DNA of 64,000 bases from Cyclobacterium qasimii M12-11B (GTDB lineage Bacteria; Bacteroidota; Bacteroidia; Cytophagales; Cyclobacteriaceae), in NCBI RefSeq assembly GCF_000427295.1, contig NZ_ATNM01000064.1, positions 1 to 64,000 on the forward strand, read 5' to 3'. The translations under genes and the position numbers were made by a program. Positions 55,781 through 64,000 of this stretch are shown here, in pieces. The first letter of the stretch is position 1, and the number at the start of each line of letters is the position of its first letter. The notes below the pieces were generated by a model. It saw only the letters and a program-made list of their open reading frames with translations, was not told the origin of the DNA and did not search any database.

Positions 55781-56875
55781 ATGTCCACAACCAAACTCCA
55801 TCCTGTTCAGTTTTTAGCTTATTCTCTTGTTTCCATTTCGCTATTATTGTGGCTGATGAATATAGGGGCCTTTATATTAGTTCCTTTGGTCTGGGGAGCC
55901 TTTTTTGCCTTTGCATTGCACCCTATTAGTAAATGGCTAGAGTCCAGGTATATTCCAAGACCATTTGCAATTGCTATAAGCATTCTATTCGTGACAGTTA
56001 TAGGCGCAGCAATAATCTACATTCTTATCAATCAAATGGTTTTATTGCTTAGCGATATCCCTGAAATGAATACCTTATTACATGAAAAAACAAATAGGTA
56101 TTGGTCAGAATTAGAAACTACTTTCGGTATAAATAATTACTTCAACAAAGAAGAATGGCAATCGATCCAATGGTTTCCTAATGATAACCTGAATGAAACC
56201 CTTTTCAACACAGGCAAATCCATTGCCTTAATAGGTATAATTCCCTTGTATATATTTCTGCTATTGTATTATAGAGATTTTTTCGTGGCTTTCTTATTAA
56301 AGGTATCTGCCAATAGAAATGAGTCCATTTTAAAATGGGTGGCAGATGCTGGTCGCGTGATAAATGCCTACCTGGTCGGAATGGTGAAAGTCACCTTATT
56401 TGTTGCCCTATTATCAGGCTTGTATTTTTATTTCTTTGGTATCAAGTATTACCTACTCTTTGCCCTATTTATAGCCATATTAAATCTTATACCTTATATA
56501 GGTGTGGCCATTAGCTCGGTTTTAGTTATTTTCTATGTCTTCCTCACTTCTGACACAATTCTGGCTCCGGCCCTCACACTAGCCGTACTCTGGGCAATTC
56601 AGCTTATCGAGAACAATTTGATCACGCCACTGGTAGTGGGAGCGAAAGTAAAAGTAAATGTACTGGTAGTATTGCTTGCAGTGCTAATCGGAGGTGCAGT
56701 CTGGGGAATATCGGGCATGGTACTGTTCATCCCCTTGGTTGGAATATTGAAAATCACTTTCGACAGGATTCCCTCTCTGCAACCGTATGGCTATCTTTTG
56801 GGAGATGATTTTCCGATTGTTGAAGAAAACCAATCCTTACTTAAGCTCTTTAAAAACAAGTTTAATAAAAAATAA
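55781..56875 (+). CDS. AI-2E-family transporter
   Basis: The 364-residue membrane protein has about eight helices in the AI-2E/PerM arrangement: two at the N-terminus (LAYSLVSISLLLWLMNIGAFILVPLVWG), a long soluble helical section, then IPLYIFLLLYYRDFFVAF and the conserved AYLVGMVKVTLFVALLSGLYFYFFGI, ending with GGAVWGISGMVLFIPLVGILKI. Members move autoinducer-2 or act as Na/H antiporters; the substrate is unknown here. The start is placed at the ATG 55781. A TTG at 55718 would add 21 residues with little support. Confidence 0.9.
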   Translation: MSTTKLHPVQFLAYSLVSISLLLWLMNIGAFILVPLVWGAFFAFALHPISKWLESRYIPRPFAIAISILFVTVIGAAIIYILINQMVLLLSDIPEMNTLLHEKTNRYWSELETTFGINNYFNKEEWQSIQWFPNDNLNETLFNTGKSIALIGIIPLYIFLLLYYRDFFVAFLLKVSANRNESILKWVADAGRVINAYLVGMVKVTLFVALLSGLYFYFFGIKYYLLFALFIAILNLIPYIGVAISSVLVIFYVFLTSDTILAPALTLAVLWAIQLIENNLITPLVVGAKVKVNVLVVLLAVLIGGAVWGISGMVLFIPLVGILKITFDRIPSLQPYGYLLGDDFPIVEENQSLLKLFKNKFNKK

Positions 56876-57438
56876 TTAGACAAGTGAAAATGATTTAACC
56901 TTTAAAGGCAGAGTAGTTAGCTGACTATATTTACTCAACCCAATTCTCTCAATAAGGCTTCTAATAAAGCATACCGAACTACAACAACCTCATCACAAGT
57001 CTAACTACCAGCAGCACTTGAAGGTGAGGCTCAAAGTATTTTGGAAAGATATATGGATAGCATTTAGCCGGTTTTTAGAGAGGTATCAAACAGAATCATT
57101 GCGCTTTGAATTCAACCCATATTTCAATAAAAGAAACAATCCTTTGATTCTGGGCCTTATCATACCTGGCAAACTAATAACCATTGATGCAAAAAACCTC
57201 CTACGCCTCAAATAGCTTTTCGGCATACTAAATTGCCTCCGTTGACGAGATGAAATTGTACTCATGTTGTAAGGTTTTAATAGTGAGAATAGAAGCTAGA
57301 AGATTTTTTCCAGCCCACCCTTACTACTAACTTATTAATAAAGAATAGATTATCCTAATTTTAAGCCTCATTTTTAATATTGGTTTTTGTCTTCATTTTC
57401 AGCACACACTACTAAAAAAATGAGCTTTAAACGAAATC
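56876..57438. other. Intergenic stretch of about 560 bases
   Basis: One frame of 65 codons (57018-57215, plus) is open, but it has no ribosome site, no family character and an unusual composition, so I do not call it. No terminator of good quality or RNA gene was found. The GH43 gene ends at the right edge. Confidence 0.4.
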
Positions 57439-58401
57439 CTACTTTACTTTTATAAGCAATTCATCCATAAAGGATCGATCGACTTTAAAAACAGTACCAT
57501 GCCTGGTGCCTTCCGGGAAACTGATTTTTTCTGATACATCTGTCCAGTTTTCTAAATCAGGAGACATCACTGCGCCCATTTTATGTTCGGTGTATTTATC
57601 AAAATAAACAATCCATTTTCCCTCCACTTTGGTGACTGTCGGCCCCTCTGCCCAATAGTCCCCCGTAATTGATGGCCTGGCTTTACTGTAAGGACCCGTA
57701 AGCGTATTGCTTGTAGCAATACGGATATTTTTCTCAGCAGGCTCTCTGGTTTCGTTTTTCACAAAGAGGTAATACTGACCCTCGTTTTTCTGAATGGTTC
57801 CATCAATTACATTAAAGCCTGGCTCGTAGAACAGTTTCGTTTCTGAAAAGGTCTTGAAATCTTTTGTGGTCACATAATATTGGCGGTGATTGTGAGCATC
57901 GTCTAAGCTTGATTGGGTCTCGGGATAAAGCCCCTTTATTGTGGTGGACCAGTAAATAATGTACAACTCCTCATCCGTATCATAAAACACCTCAGGTGCC
58001 CAGGTGTTGCGGGCACCCGGCTCATGGGCCATTACCGGTATAAACCGCTGTTCAGACCAATTGATCAGGTCTTCTGAATAAGCATAACCTACCCCCTTCT
58101 CTTTCCAGCTAACCGTCCATACCATGTGGAACAAACCATCTCCACCTTTTATTATACATGGATCTCGCATTAATTTATCACCTCCAACTGTTGGAGCAAG
58201 CAAAGAAGCCCCCTTATTCAAAGCATTATAGGAATAGCCATCGGTAGAATAAGCCAAATGCAATCCATCTTCCCCGTTTCCTATGAAGTAAGAGAAAAGA
58301 TACACTTGATCTTCATTATCCGTTTGGGCAACTGATATACCTGCGCAAAATGTAAAAAATAGCAACATCAGTAGCCATCCTGTAAGCTTTCCAAAATCCA
58401 T
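57439..58401 (-). CDS. Secreted glycoside hydrolase, family GH43
   Basis: The 320-residue protein has a signal peptide (LLMLLFFTFCAGISVAQ) and a five-bladed propeller of GH43 type, with the segments MRDPCIIKGGDGLFHMVWT, HEPGARNTWAPEVFYDTDEELYIIYWS, DGTIQKNEGQYYLF and YWAEGPTVTKVEGKWIVYF. Glu in TWAPE and Glu in AEGPTV look like active-site acids. GH43 enzymes cut arabinan, xylan or galactan side chains. It runs opposite to the neighbouring susC-susD pair, consistent with one glycan-use locus. The exact substrate is not shown. Confidence 0.85.
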   Translation of the reverse strand: MDFGKLTGWLLMLLFFTFCAGISVAQTDNEDQVYLFSYFIGNGEDGLHLAYSTDGYSYNALNKGASLLAPTVGGDKLMRDPCIIKGGDGLFHMVWTVSWKEKGVGYAYSEDLINWSEQRFIPVMAHEPGARNTWAPEVFYDTDEELYIIYWSTTIKGLYPETQSSLDDAHNHRQYYVTTKDFKTFSETKLFYEPGFNVIDGTIQKNEGQYYLFVKNETREPAEKNIRIATSNTLTGPYSKARPSITGDYWAEGPTVTKVEGKWIVYFDKYTEHKMGAVMSPDLENWTDVSEKISFPEGTRHGTVFKVDRSFMDELLIKVK

Positions 58402-58879
58402 AACTATATAATTTACCCTAAAATAACAACCGCAACCCTAGATTAAAAACAATTTCACTTGATCTAATAAACTTCATTTTTGCATTAGCCGGTAAACACC
58501 CTCCTTTTTCAAAGAAATCGCTAATGCCTACAACAGCTGGAATACAGCTCTCACTATTTGGTTCTTCAAATCACTACCTCTCAAATTTAAACCTAAAAAA
58601 CTGACTACAAAACCATTACCTCTCAGAAAAAACTCATAAGTTATTAGTTTCAATAGATTTTAAAACCCAAATAGAATACTAATTAATCAATTTTTACAAA
58701 ACTATATTATGAAATATATAAATAAATTATCTTTTATAACAATAATATTTTTTTACAGTAATTACATGACAGAACAGGATAGATACTATTAATTTATAGT
58801 TTATTTTTATAAATAATTACATATTTAATATAGGATTGATTTCATTTCATAATTCGTTATTAACTAAACCCAAAACACT
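58402..58879. other. Very AT-rich spacer before susC
   Basis: Divergent promoters for GH43 and susC must lie in these 480 bases. The last 200 are extremely AT-rich. No hybrid sensor, anti-sigma factor or other regulator gene of a polysaccharide locus is present on this side. Confidence 0.4.
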
Positions 58880-61800
58880 ATGAAAAGAATTTTTATTAAA
58901 ACAAACAAATCCCAATTACTGGCATTTGTTTTCTCTCTTTTCTTATTAACCGGCCAAACATTGGCTCAAGAGAGCAGAATAATTAATGGTTTGATCAAAG
59001 CTCAAGAAGACCAGGAATTGATCCCGGGGGTATCTGTACTGGTCAAAGGAACAACCAGAGGTACTGTCACAGACATTGATGGTAAATTTAGTTTGGAAGT
59101 AAGCAATGGAGAAACTCTGGTCGCAAGCTTTATTGGTTACGAAAAAAAGAAGTCACCATCGAGGCAGGAATGAATGACATTGAAATACTGCTTGGCTATT
59201 CGTTTTCTGACTTGTCAGAAGTGGTAGTCGTTGGATATGGTACACAAAGAAAGTCTGACCTAACTGGCTCGGTAGGTTCGGTAAGCAGCGAGGCCCTCGA
59301 GGAAAGACCTTCAGCCTCCCTAAACCAAGCATTGTCAGGTAGAATTCAGGGTGTAAATGTATCAGTCAATTCCGGCAGACCTGGAGGACGCGCCAATATC
59401 AGGATCAGAGGAAACACCTCTGTCAGCATTGCCAATGACCCACTTTATGTCATCGATGGAGTCATTATACATGCAGCTGGTCTGGCAAATGGTAGCACGC
59501 CCATTGATTACATCAATCCCAACGATATCGCTTCCGTAGAAGTACTGAAAGATGCTTCTGCAACAGCCATATACGGTGCCAGAGGAGCAAACGGAGTCAT
59601 TTTGGTAACTACCAAAAGAGGCAACAACAAAGGCGGAATGATCACTTTCGACACTGATGTAAGTGTAGGCGTTTTACCGAAGAAAATCCCTTTGTTAAAC
59701 TCCGAAGAATTTCTTATGGTGGAAGATATCGCTTACCAGAATGCCCAAAAATACGACCCTACAGGCTGGGCAAACGGCATATATAGCGATCCCAAATTAA
59801 AAAGAACCAACCCCCTGTTGTTTGATGCCAACGGAAACCCACTTCATAACACAGATTGGCAGGATGAATCTTTCCGAAAAGCCGTCACTCAAAATTACCA
59901 ATTAGGTCTTACAGGTGGCAATGAAAAAGACAGTTATGGTATTTACGTCAACCACAGAAATGAGGAAGGACTAATGCGTGAATCCTATCTAAAAAGATAT
60001 GCTGGTAGATTTGTGTTTGACAGTCAAATAAAACCATGGCTAAAGGTAGGAGGAAGCCTCAGCTATACCGATCAGAAAGAAAGTCAGGTAGACCCACTGG
60101 GTGCCGGAGGCATTATAGCCATGAGACAAGTACTTGAAGCCCTCCCTATTATCCCCGTCCAATACAGTGATGGCAATTGGGCTGGAAATGAAGACTATCC
60201 CGGAATGGAAGGTGGCAACAACCCCTTACACGTGGCAAATGAGCGGGTATATATCGTCAATACCCAAACCATGTTGGGAAACATTTATGCCAATTTCAAC
60301 CTGGCAGAAGGACTTGAGCTTCGCTCTGTTTTAGCTAGTAATATCATCAATCAAAGGGTGGACTATTATGGCGGAAGAACCCTTAACTACATAGCCAAAA
60401 ACCAACGAGGTGATGCTTCCGTAATGAATGATCGCTTAAACTCCTGGCAATTTGAAAATTACCTGACGTATAACAAAGACCTTGATGAAAACCAATCTAT
60501 TAATGCCCTATTGGGTATCTCATGGCAACATGTGGATCGTTTTAACAGCACTGCAAGGTCTCAGGACTTTCAGGACGATTATTTCATGTTCAACAATCTT
60601 GGTGCAGGAGCCAATGTTTTCCAAACCCTTTCAGGAACTTCAGCCTATGGCTTAAACTCCTATTTTGGCAGACTTAATTACAACCTCAAAGAAAAATACC
60701 TGGTAACCTTTACCGGTAGAATAGACGGTTCTTCAAAATTCGGAGAAGCCAATCGCTATGCTGTTTTCCCTTCGGCTGCCCTGGCTTGGAGAATCTCAGA
60801 GGAAGACTTTCTCCAAGACCATAAAACCATTTCCAACCTTAAATTAAGAGCAAGTTATGGGGTAACAGGAAACTCTGAAATACCCGCTTATCAAGCATTG
60901 GCAGGAATGGGTAATTACACCGTCATATTTAATGATTCCAGAAGTATAGGATTGGGTGTAAACCGGCTTTCCAACCCTGACCTCAGGTGGGAAAAAACCT
61001 ATCAAACGGATGTGGGGTTAGAGCTAGGTCTGCTTAACAACCGAATTTCTTTCGAGTTTGACTTGTACAGAAAACTAACAGAAGACATGCTTCTAAATGC
61101 ACCTGTCCCTTCCAGTAGTGGCTACAGTCTAGTCACCAGAAACATAGGAAGCATGGAAAACAAAGGGGTAGAATTTGCCCTTAATTCTGTGAACATGGTT
61201 AATAATGACTTTAAGTGGGACACCCATTTTAATATCTCAATTAACAAAAACAAAGTACTGGAACTCACAGGAGGAGCTGACATATTTTCTGGCTCTACAG
61301 TTATCCGGGAAGGTGAGCCCGTAAGCTCATTTTTTGGTTTGTACACCAGGGAACTTGGAATACAGATGAAGTTGACTTAGCTGCCCAATACCTTAAATTG
61401 CCCGGAGATATTAAATATGAAGATGTAAACGGAGATGGCGCTATCAACGACAATGACAGGGTAATTATTGGTCAGGGAATCCCCAAAGGCTTTGGCACCT
61501 TGATGAATACTTTTCAATACAAAAACCTGGAATTGATGGTGGACCTTCAATTTAACTATGGCAATAAAGTATTGTGGCGAAGCAAACACTCTGCAGAAGA
61601 TCGTCAGGGAATAGCAAATAGTTTTAAAACAGTCTTAAATGCCTGGACACCCGACAATCAAAACACGAATATCGCACAGTTGAGACCATTGACAGCGGGA
61701 TACAATACATTCAACGATTCAGACAGAACGCAGGACGGATCCTTTTTACGTGGCAGAAATCTACTCCTCGCCTACACTTTCGAACCCACCCTGATTGAAA

Positions 61801-61979
61801 AACTTAAATTAAGTAGGTTAAGGGCCTATGTTTCTGTCCAAAACTTCTTCCTAAGCACCAAGTTTCAAGGCTATGACCCCGAGGTATCTACCTCCGGATC
61901 TCCATTTGATCAAGGGGTAGATTTGTATTCCTACCCAAAACCAAGGGTATTTATGCTAGGATTAAACATTGCCCTTTAA
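58880..61979 (+). CDS. SusC/RagA-family TonB-dependent receptor (two frameshifts)
   Basis: Three frames in order make one protein of about 1033 residues. One A is missing at 59141-59147 (SFIGYEKK then EVTIEAGMNDIEILLG) and one C at 61346-61347 (FFGLYT then QGTWNTDEVDL). The parts are: signal peptide (LLAFVFSLFLLTGQTLAQ), a CarboxypepD-like regulatory domain (PGVSVLVKGTTRGTVTDIDGKFSLEV), a TonB-box-like EVVVVGYGTQRKSDLTGSV, the plug (GVNVSVNSGRPGG ... KDASATAIYGARGANGVILVTTK) and a 22-strand barrel. SusC pumps glycan fragments bound by SusD into the periplasm. susD follows 27 bases downstream. Confidence 0.9.
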
Positions 61980-62006
61980 ACAGTTTCACTTGAATATTTA
62001 TAGGAT

Positions 62007-63512
62007 ATGAAAAAGAATATAAAAAAAACAGGTCGTGTGATACTTATCAGTTTGCTAATGATCACAACTTGGGGATGTACAGAATTCCTCGATGAGACAG
62101 ACAAATCCAATTTTACGCTAGAAAATTATTTCACCCGTCCTGAGCACGCTACCAGCGTAGTCAACTCTATCTATGAAAGCCTCAGACCGGTGATGGAATC
62201 TGGATTTGGCGGTGGCCCGTGGATGATGCTTGAATTCGCCACTGGCTTAGCCAACACAGAACTTGGGCAGGCCCAAAACAGCCTATTTGTAAGAAGTTTG
62301 ATCAATAACTCAGACAATGGTTATGGCCAAACTTACTGGACAAGTTATTACAGGGGAATAGCAAATGCCAATCTTGCCATAGAAAAGATACCAGAAATAG
62401 AGATGGACAGTGAGACCCAAAACAAACTCCTTGGAGAAGCCAGGTTTTTGAGGGCTTACTATTACTATAATCTGATAAGGATTTTTGGCAATATTCCATT
62501 GATCACCACTTCTATTGATTTAACAAGTCCCGAATTGTATCCCGATCCAGCCACAACAGCCGCAGTATACGACCAGATCATAGCTGATCTTGAAGTTGCT
62601 GAAAACGCTGGATTGCCGTGGAGAGACAGTAGCGGAAGGGTTTCCCTTGGCGCAGTTAAAACCCTAATGGCCAGCGCATACCTTACCATGGCCGGCTATC
62701 CATTACAAGCAGGCGATCAATATTATCAACTGGCAGCAGAAAAAGCCAATGATGTCATTCAATCAGGCGTCTATGACTTGTTTACGGATTATGATAAACT
62801 TCATTCTGTGGAAGATAAAAATCAGGGAGAAAATATTTTCATGATACAATATGCTGCTTTTACCGTTCCTTCATCCTGGCAAGTATCCATAATCCCTTAT
62901 AACCGGGGCATTTCCGCTTACAGTTCAGAGACAGGTGGTATATTTTCAAACCAAGAGTTTGTTGGTGCTTTTGAAGAGGGGGACAAAAGGACGGATGAAA
63001 AGACCTTCTTCTACACCGAATACAGCCTGGAGTCTGACAGAAGTTCCATTAAAGAATTGGGCGATTATTACATCTGGAAGCATTTTGACGAAGAAGCCCA
63101 ATTAAATTCTACCAGTAGTGGATTGAATTGGCCGGTTTTCAGGTATGCGGAAGTATTGCTTATCTATGCAGAAGCGATGAATGAGGCCAATGGCCCTACC
63201 GATGCTGCTTTTGAAGCTGTCAATAAAATTCGTGAAAGAGCGGAATTACCAGCACTGGAAGGGTTAAATCAACAAGCATTCAGAGAGGCAGTTTGGCGAG
63301 AAAAATGGGTAGAATTGTGCTTCGAAAACAAAACATGGTTTGACATGGTAAGGTTACGAAAAGCCTGGAATGTGACCACTGGAGAATTTGAAGAGTATGT
63401 TGGACATCAATTTACATATGGTCCTACTATAAAGGAACGGGAATTGCTTTTCCCAATACCTACTGCGGAAATAAGAAACAATGAAAAACTAAGCCAAAAT
63501 CAAGGGTACTAG
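62007..63512 (+). CDS. SusD/RagB-family nutrient-binding lipoprotein
   Basis: The 501-residue protein has a lipobox with Cys24 (LLMITTWGCTEFLDE). The N-terminal ENYFTRPEHATSVVNSIYESL and GEARFLRAYYYYNLIRIFGNIPL are hallmark TPR-like segments of SusD, and the C-terminus has WREKWVELCFENKTWFDMVRLRKAWN and ELLFPIPTAEIRNNEKLSQNQGY. SusD lids the SusC barrel on the cell surface and binds the glycan. The pair with susC and the GH43 enzyme suggests uptake of a plant or algal polysaccharide. Confidence 0.95.
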   Translation: MKKNIKKTGRVILISLLMITTWGCTEFLDETDKSNFTLENYFTRPEHATSVVNSIYESLRPVMESGFGGGPWMMLEFATGLANTELGQAQNSLFVRSLINNSDNGYGQTYWTSYYRGIANANLAIEKIPEIEMDSETQNKLLGEARFLRAYYYYNLIRIFGNIPLITTSIDLTSPELYPDPATTAAVYDQIIADLEVAENAGLPWRDSSGRVSLGAVKTLMASAYLTMAGYPLQAGDQYYQLAAEKANDVIQSGVYDLFTDYDKLHSVEDKNQGENIFMIQYAAFTVPSSWQVSIIPYNRGISAYSSETGGIFSNQEFVGAFEEGDKRTDEKTFFYTEYSLESDRSSIKELGDYYIWKHFDEEAQLNSTSSGLNWPVFRYAEVLLIYAEAMNEANGPTDAAFEAVNKIRERAELPALEGLNQQAFREAVWREKWVELCFENKTWFDMVRLRKAWNVTTGEFEEYVGHQFTYGPTIKERELLFPIPTAEIRNNEKLSQNQGY

Positions 63513-63541
63513 TAAACCAATCAGTTTAAACTTAACCATTA

Positions 63542-63583
63542 AAAAGGGGTAAAAAGAGAATCAATCCTTCTTTTACCCCTTTT
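63542..63583 (+). terminator. Intrinsic terminator after susD
   Basis: AAAAGGGGTAAAA pairs with TTTTACCCCTTTT around a 16-base loop, 30 bases past the susD stop. Confidence 0.8.
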
Positions 63584-63759
63584 ATCTATATTTACTCGGA
63601 TCTATTTGATTAAATGAAGGAATGTTCCAAACAATTTTATTACTTTAAACCCCAAATATACAATCTCCATTCCCTTATGTAATGGAAACGATTCCTGATA
63701 AAGCTTGGGAGATTGAATTACAAAATCCAGAATAAATCTTGAAATAACACTTCCGATAA

Positions 63760-64000
63760 ATGATTACAAAAAATCAATTCAATAGCAATGGGTTCAAAGT
63801 AGTAACCCTATTAATATTCACCCTTATTTGGTCTTCAAGTCTGGCTTTGGCCCAAGGTGACAAACTCCTACTACAATTCAAAGGTCAAAATGGCGCTGGT
63901 CAAGGGAAAAACATCGTTCTTATTAGTGGTGATGATGAATACAGGTCGGAAGAAGGACTTCCAATGATGGCAAAAATCTTATCCGAATACCATGGTTTCA
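63760..64000 (+). CDS. ThuA-like domain protein, 5' part only
   Basis: An ATG at 63760 opens an 80-codon frame that runs off the window. A signal peptide (VVTLLIFTLIWSSSLALAQ) is followed by GKNIVLISGDDEYRSEEGLPMMAKILSEYHGF, which matches the N-terminus of ThuA-like (trehalose utilization-type) domains, a glutamine-amidotransferase-like fold frequent in secreted sugar-related proteins of Bacteroidota. It starts about 180 bases after the susD terminator, so it has its own promoter. Its place makes a link to the same glycan locus likely, but not proven. Confidence 0.8.
   Translation, partial: MITKNQFNSNGFKVVTLLIFTLIWSSSLALAQGDKLLLQFKGQNGAGQGKNIVLISGDDEYRSEEGLPMMAKILSEYHGF

Noticed and set aside
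57018-57215. A 65-codon frame in the gap after the AI-2E-family gene.
   Set aside because: No ribosome site, no family resemblance, and neither a promoter nor a terminator is associated with it.
57365-57432. Possible hairpin after the GH43 gene (AAGCTCATTTTT with AAAAATGAGGCTT).
   Set aside because: The loop is about 45 bases long, the stem has a bulge and there is no T-run after it, so it does not qualify as a terminator.
1-64000. CRISPR arrays, tRNA or rRNA genes and prophage modules.
   Set aside because: Reading through all gaps on both strands I found no regularly spaced repeats, no cloverleaf-like genes and no phage structural genes; a dedicated scan could still find a divergent RNA gene.

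Overview
This window looks like chromosomal DNA of a member of the Bacteroidota. A Cytophagales/Cyclobacteriaceae-like lineage is my best guess, from gene content only. Pointers are a type IX secretion/gliding core (porP/sprF-like, gldK, gldL, gldM, gldN), a separate PorW/SprE-like lipoprotein gene, a SusC/SusD pair, AtpB with a periplasmic leader region, Rho with a long charged insert, and AT-rich spacers.

Layout. 1-435 is the end of an IS3-type insertion sequence. 0.5-8.97 kb carries housekeeping genes: gpmI, nadC, an ABC exporter, an aspartate kinase, ribH and a TPR protein. 9.3-14.5 kb is looser: a Tat-exported PhoX-like protein, a decayed endonuclease/exonuclease/phosphatase gene, a 37-residue lysine-rich protein gene, a membrane protein with a voltage-sensor-like helix, and an SGNH hydrolase. 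14.5-16.6 kb holds selD and mnmH, a complete pair for 2-selenouridine in tRNA. 16.8-23.75 kb is an M23 peptidase-bactofilin-ATP synthase operon that lacks the beta and epsilon subunit genes. 23.8-30.8 kb reads the other way: porW/sprE, a class A penicillin-binding protein and uvrC.

30.9-41.1 kb is a long minus-strand run: SMP-30-like lactonase, BamA/TamA-like barrel, DUF4271 protein, hemD, porP and gldK-L-M-N. 41.4-53.4 kb holds hemW with a DUF721 gene, an aldehyde dehydrogenase, an M19 dipeptidase, a propeller-like lipoprotein, an acyl-ACP desaturase, a broken receptor-like remnant, recQ and a probable T9SS cargo protein. 53.7-56.9 kb has rho and an AI-2E-family permease. From 57.4 kb on there is a glycan-use locus: a GH43 enzyme, susC, susD and the start of a ThuA-like gene.

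The most important technical point is that at least ten genes are interrupted by single-base shifts, mostly one missing base in a short homopolymer (lipoprotein, ABC exporter, endonuclease remnant, porW, uvrC twice, DUF4271, DUF721, aldehyde dehydrogenase, receptor remnant, susC twice). The flanking protein sequence is intact in most of them. Uncorrected sequencing errors are the likeliest cause, although the endonuclease remnant is truly decayed. I did not find a clear new multi-gene system. The most unusual single gene is the voltage-sensor-like protein at 12.1-13.2 kb. I recognised no tRNA, rRNA, CRISPR array or phage region.
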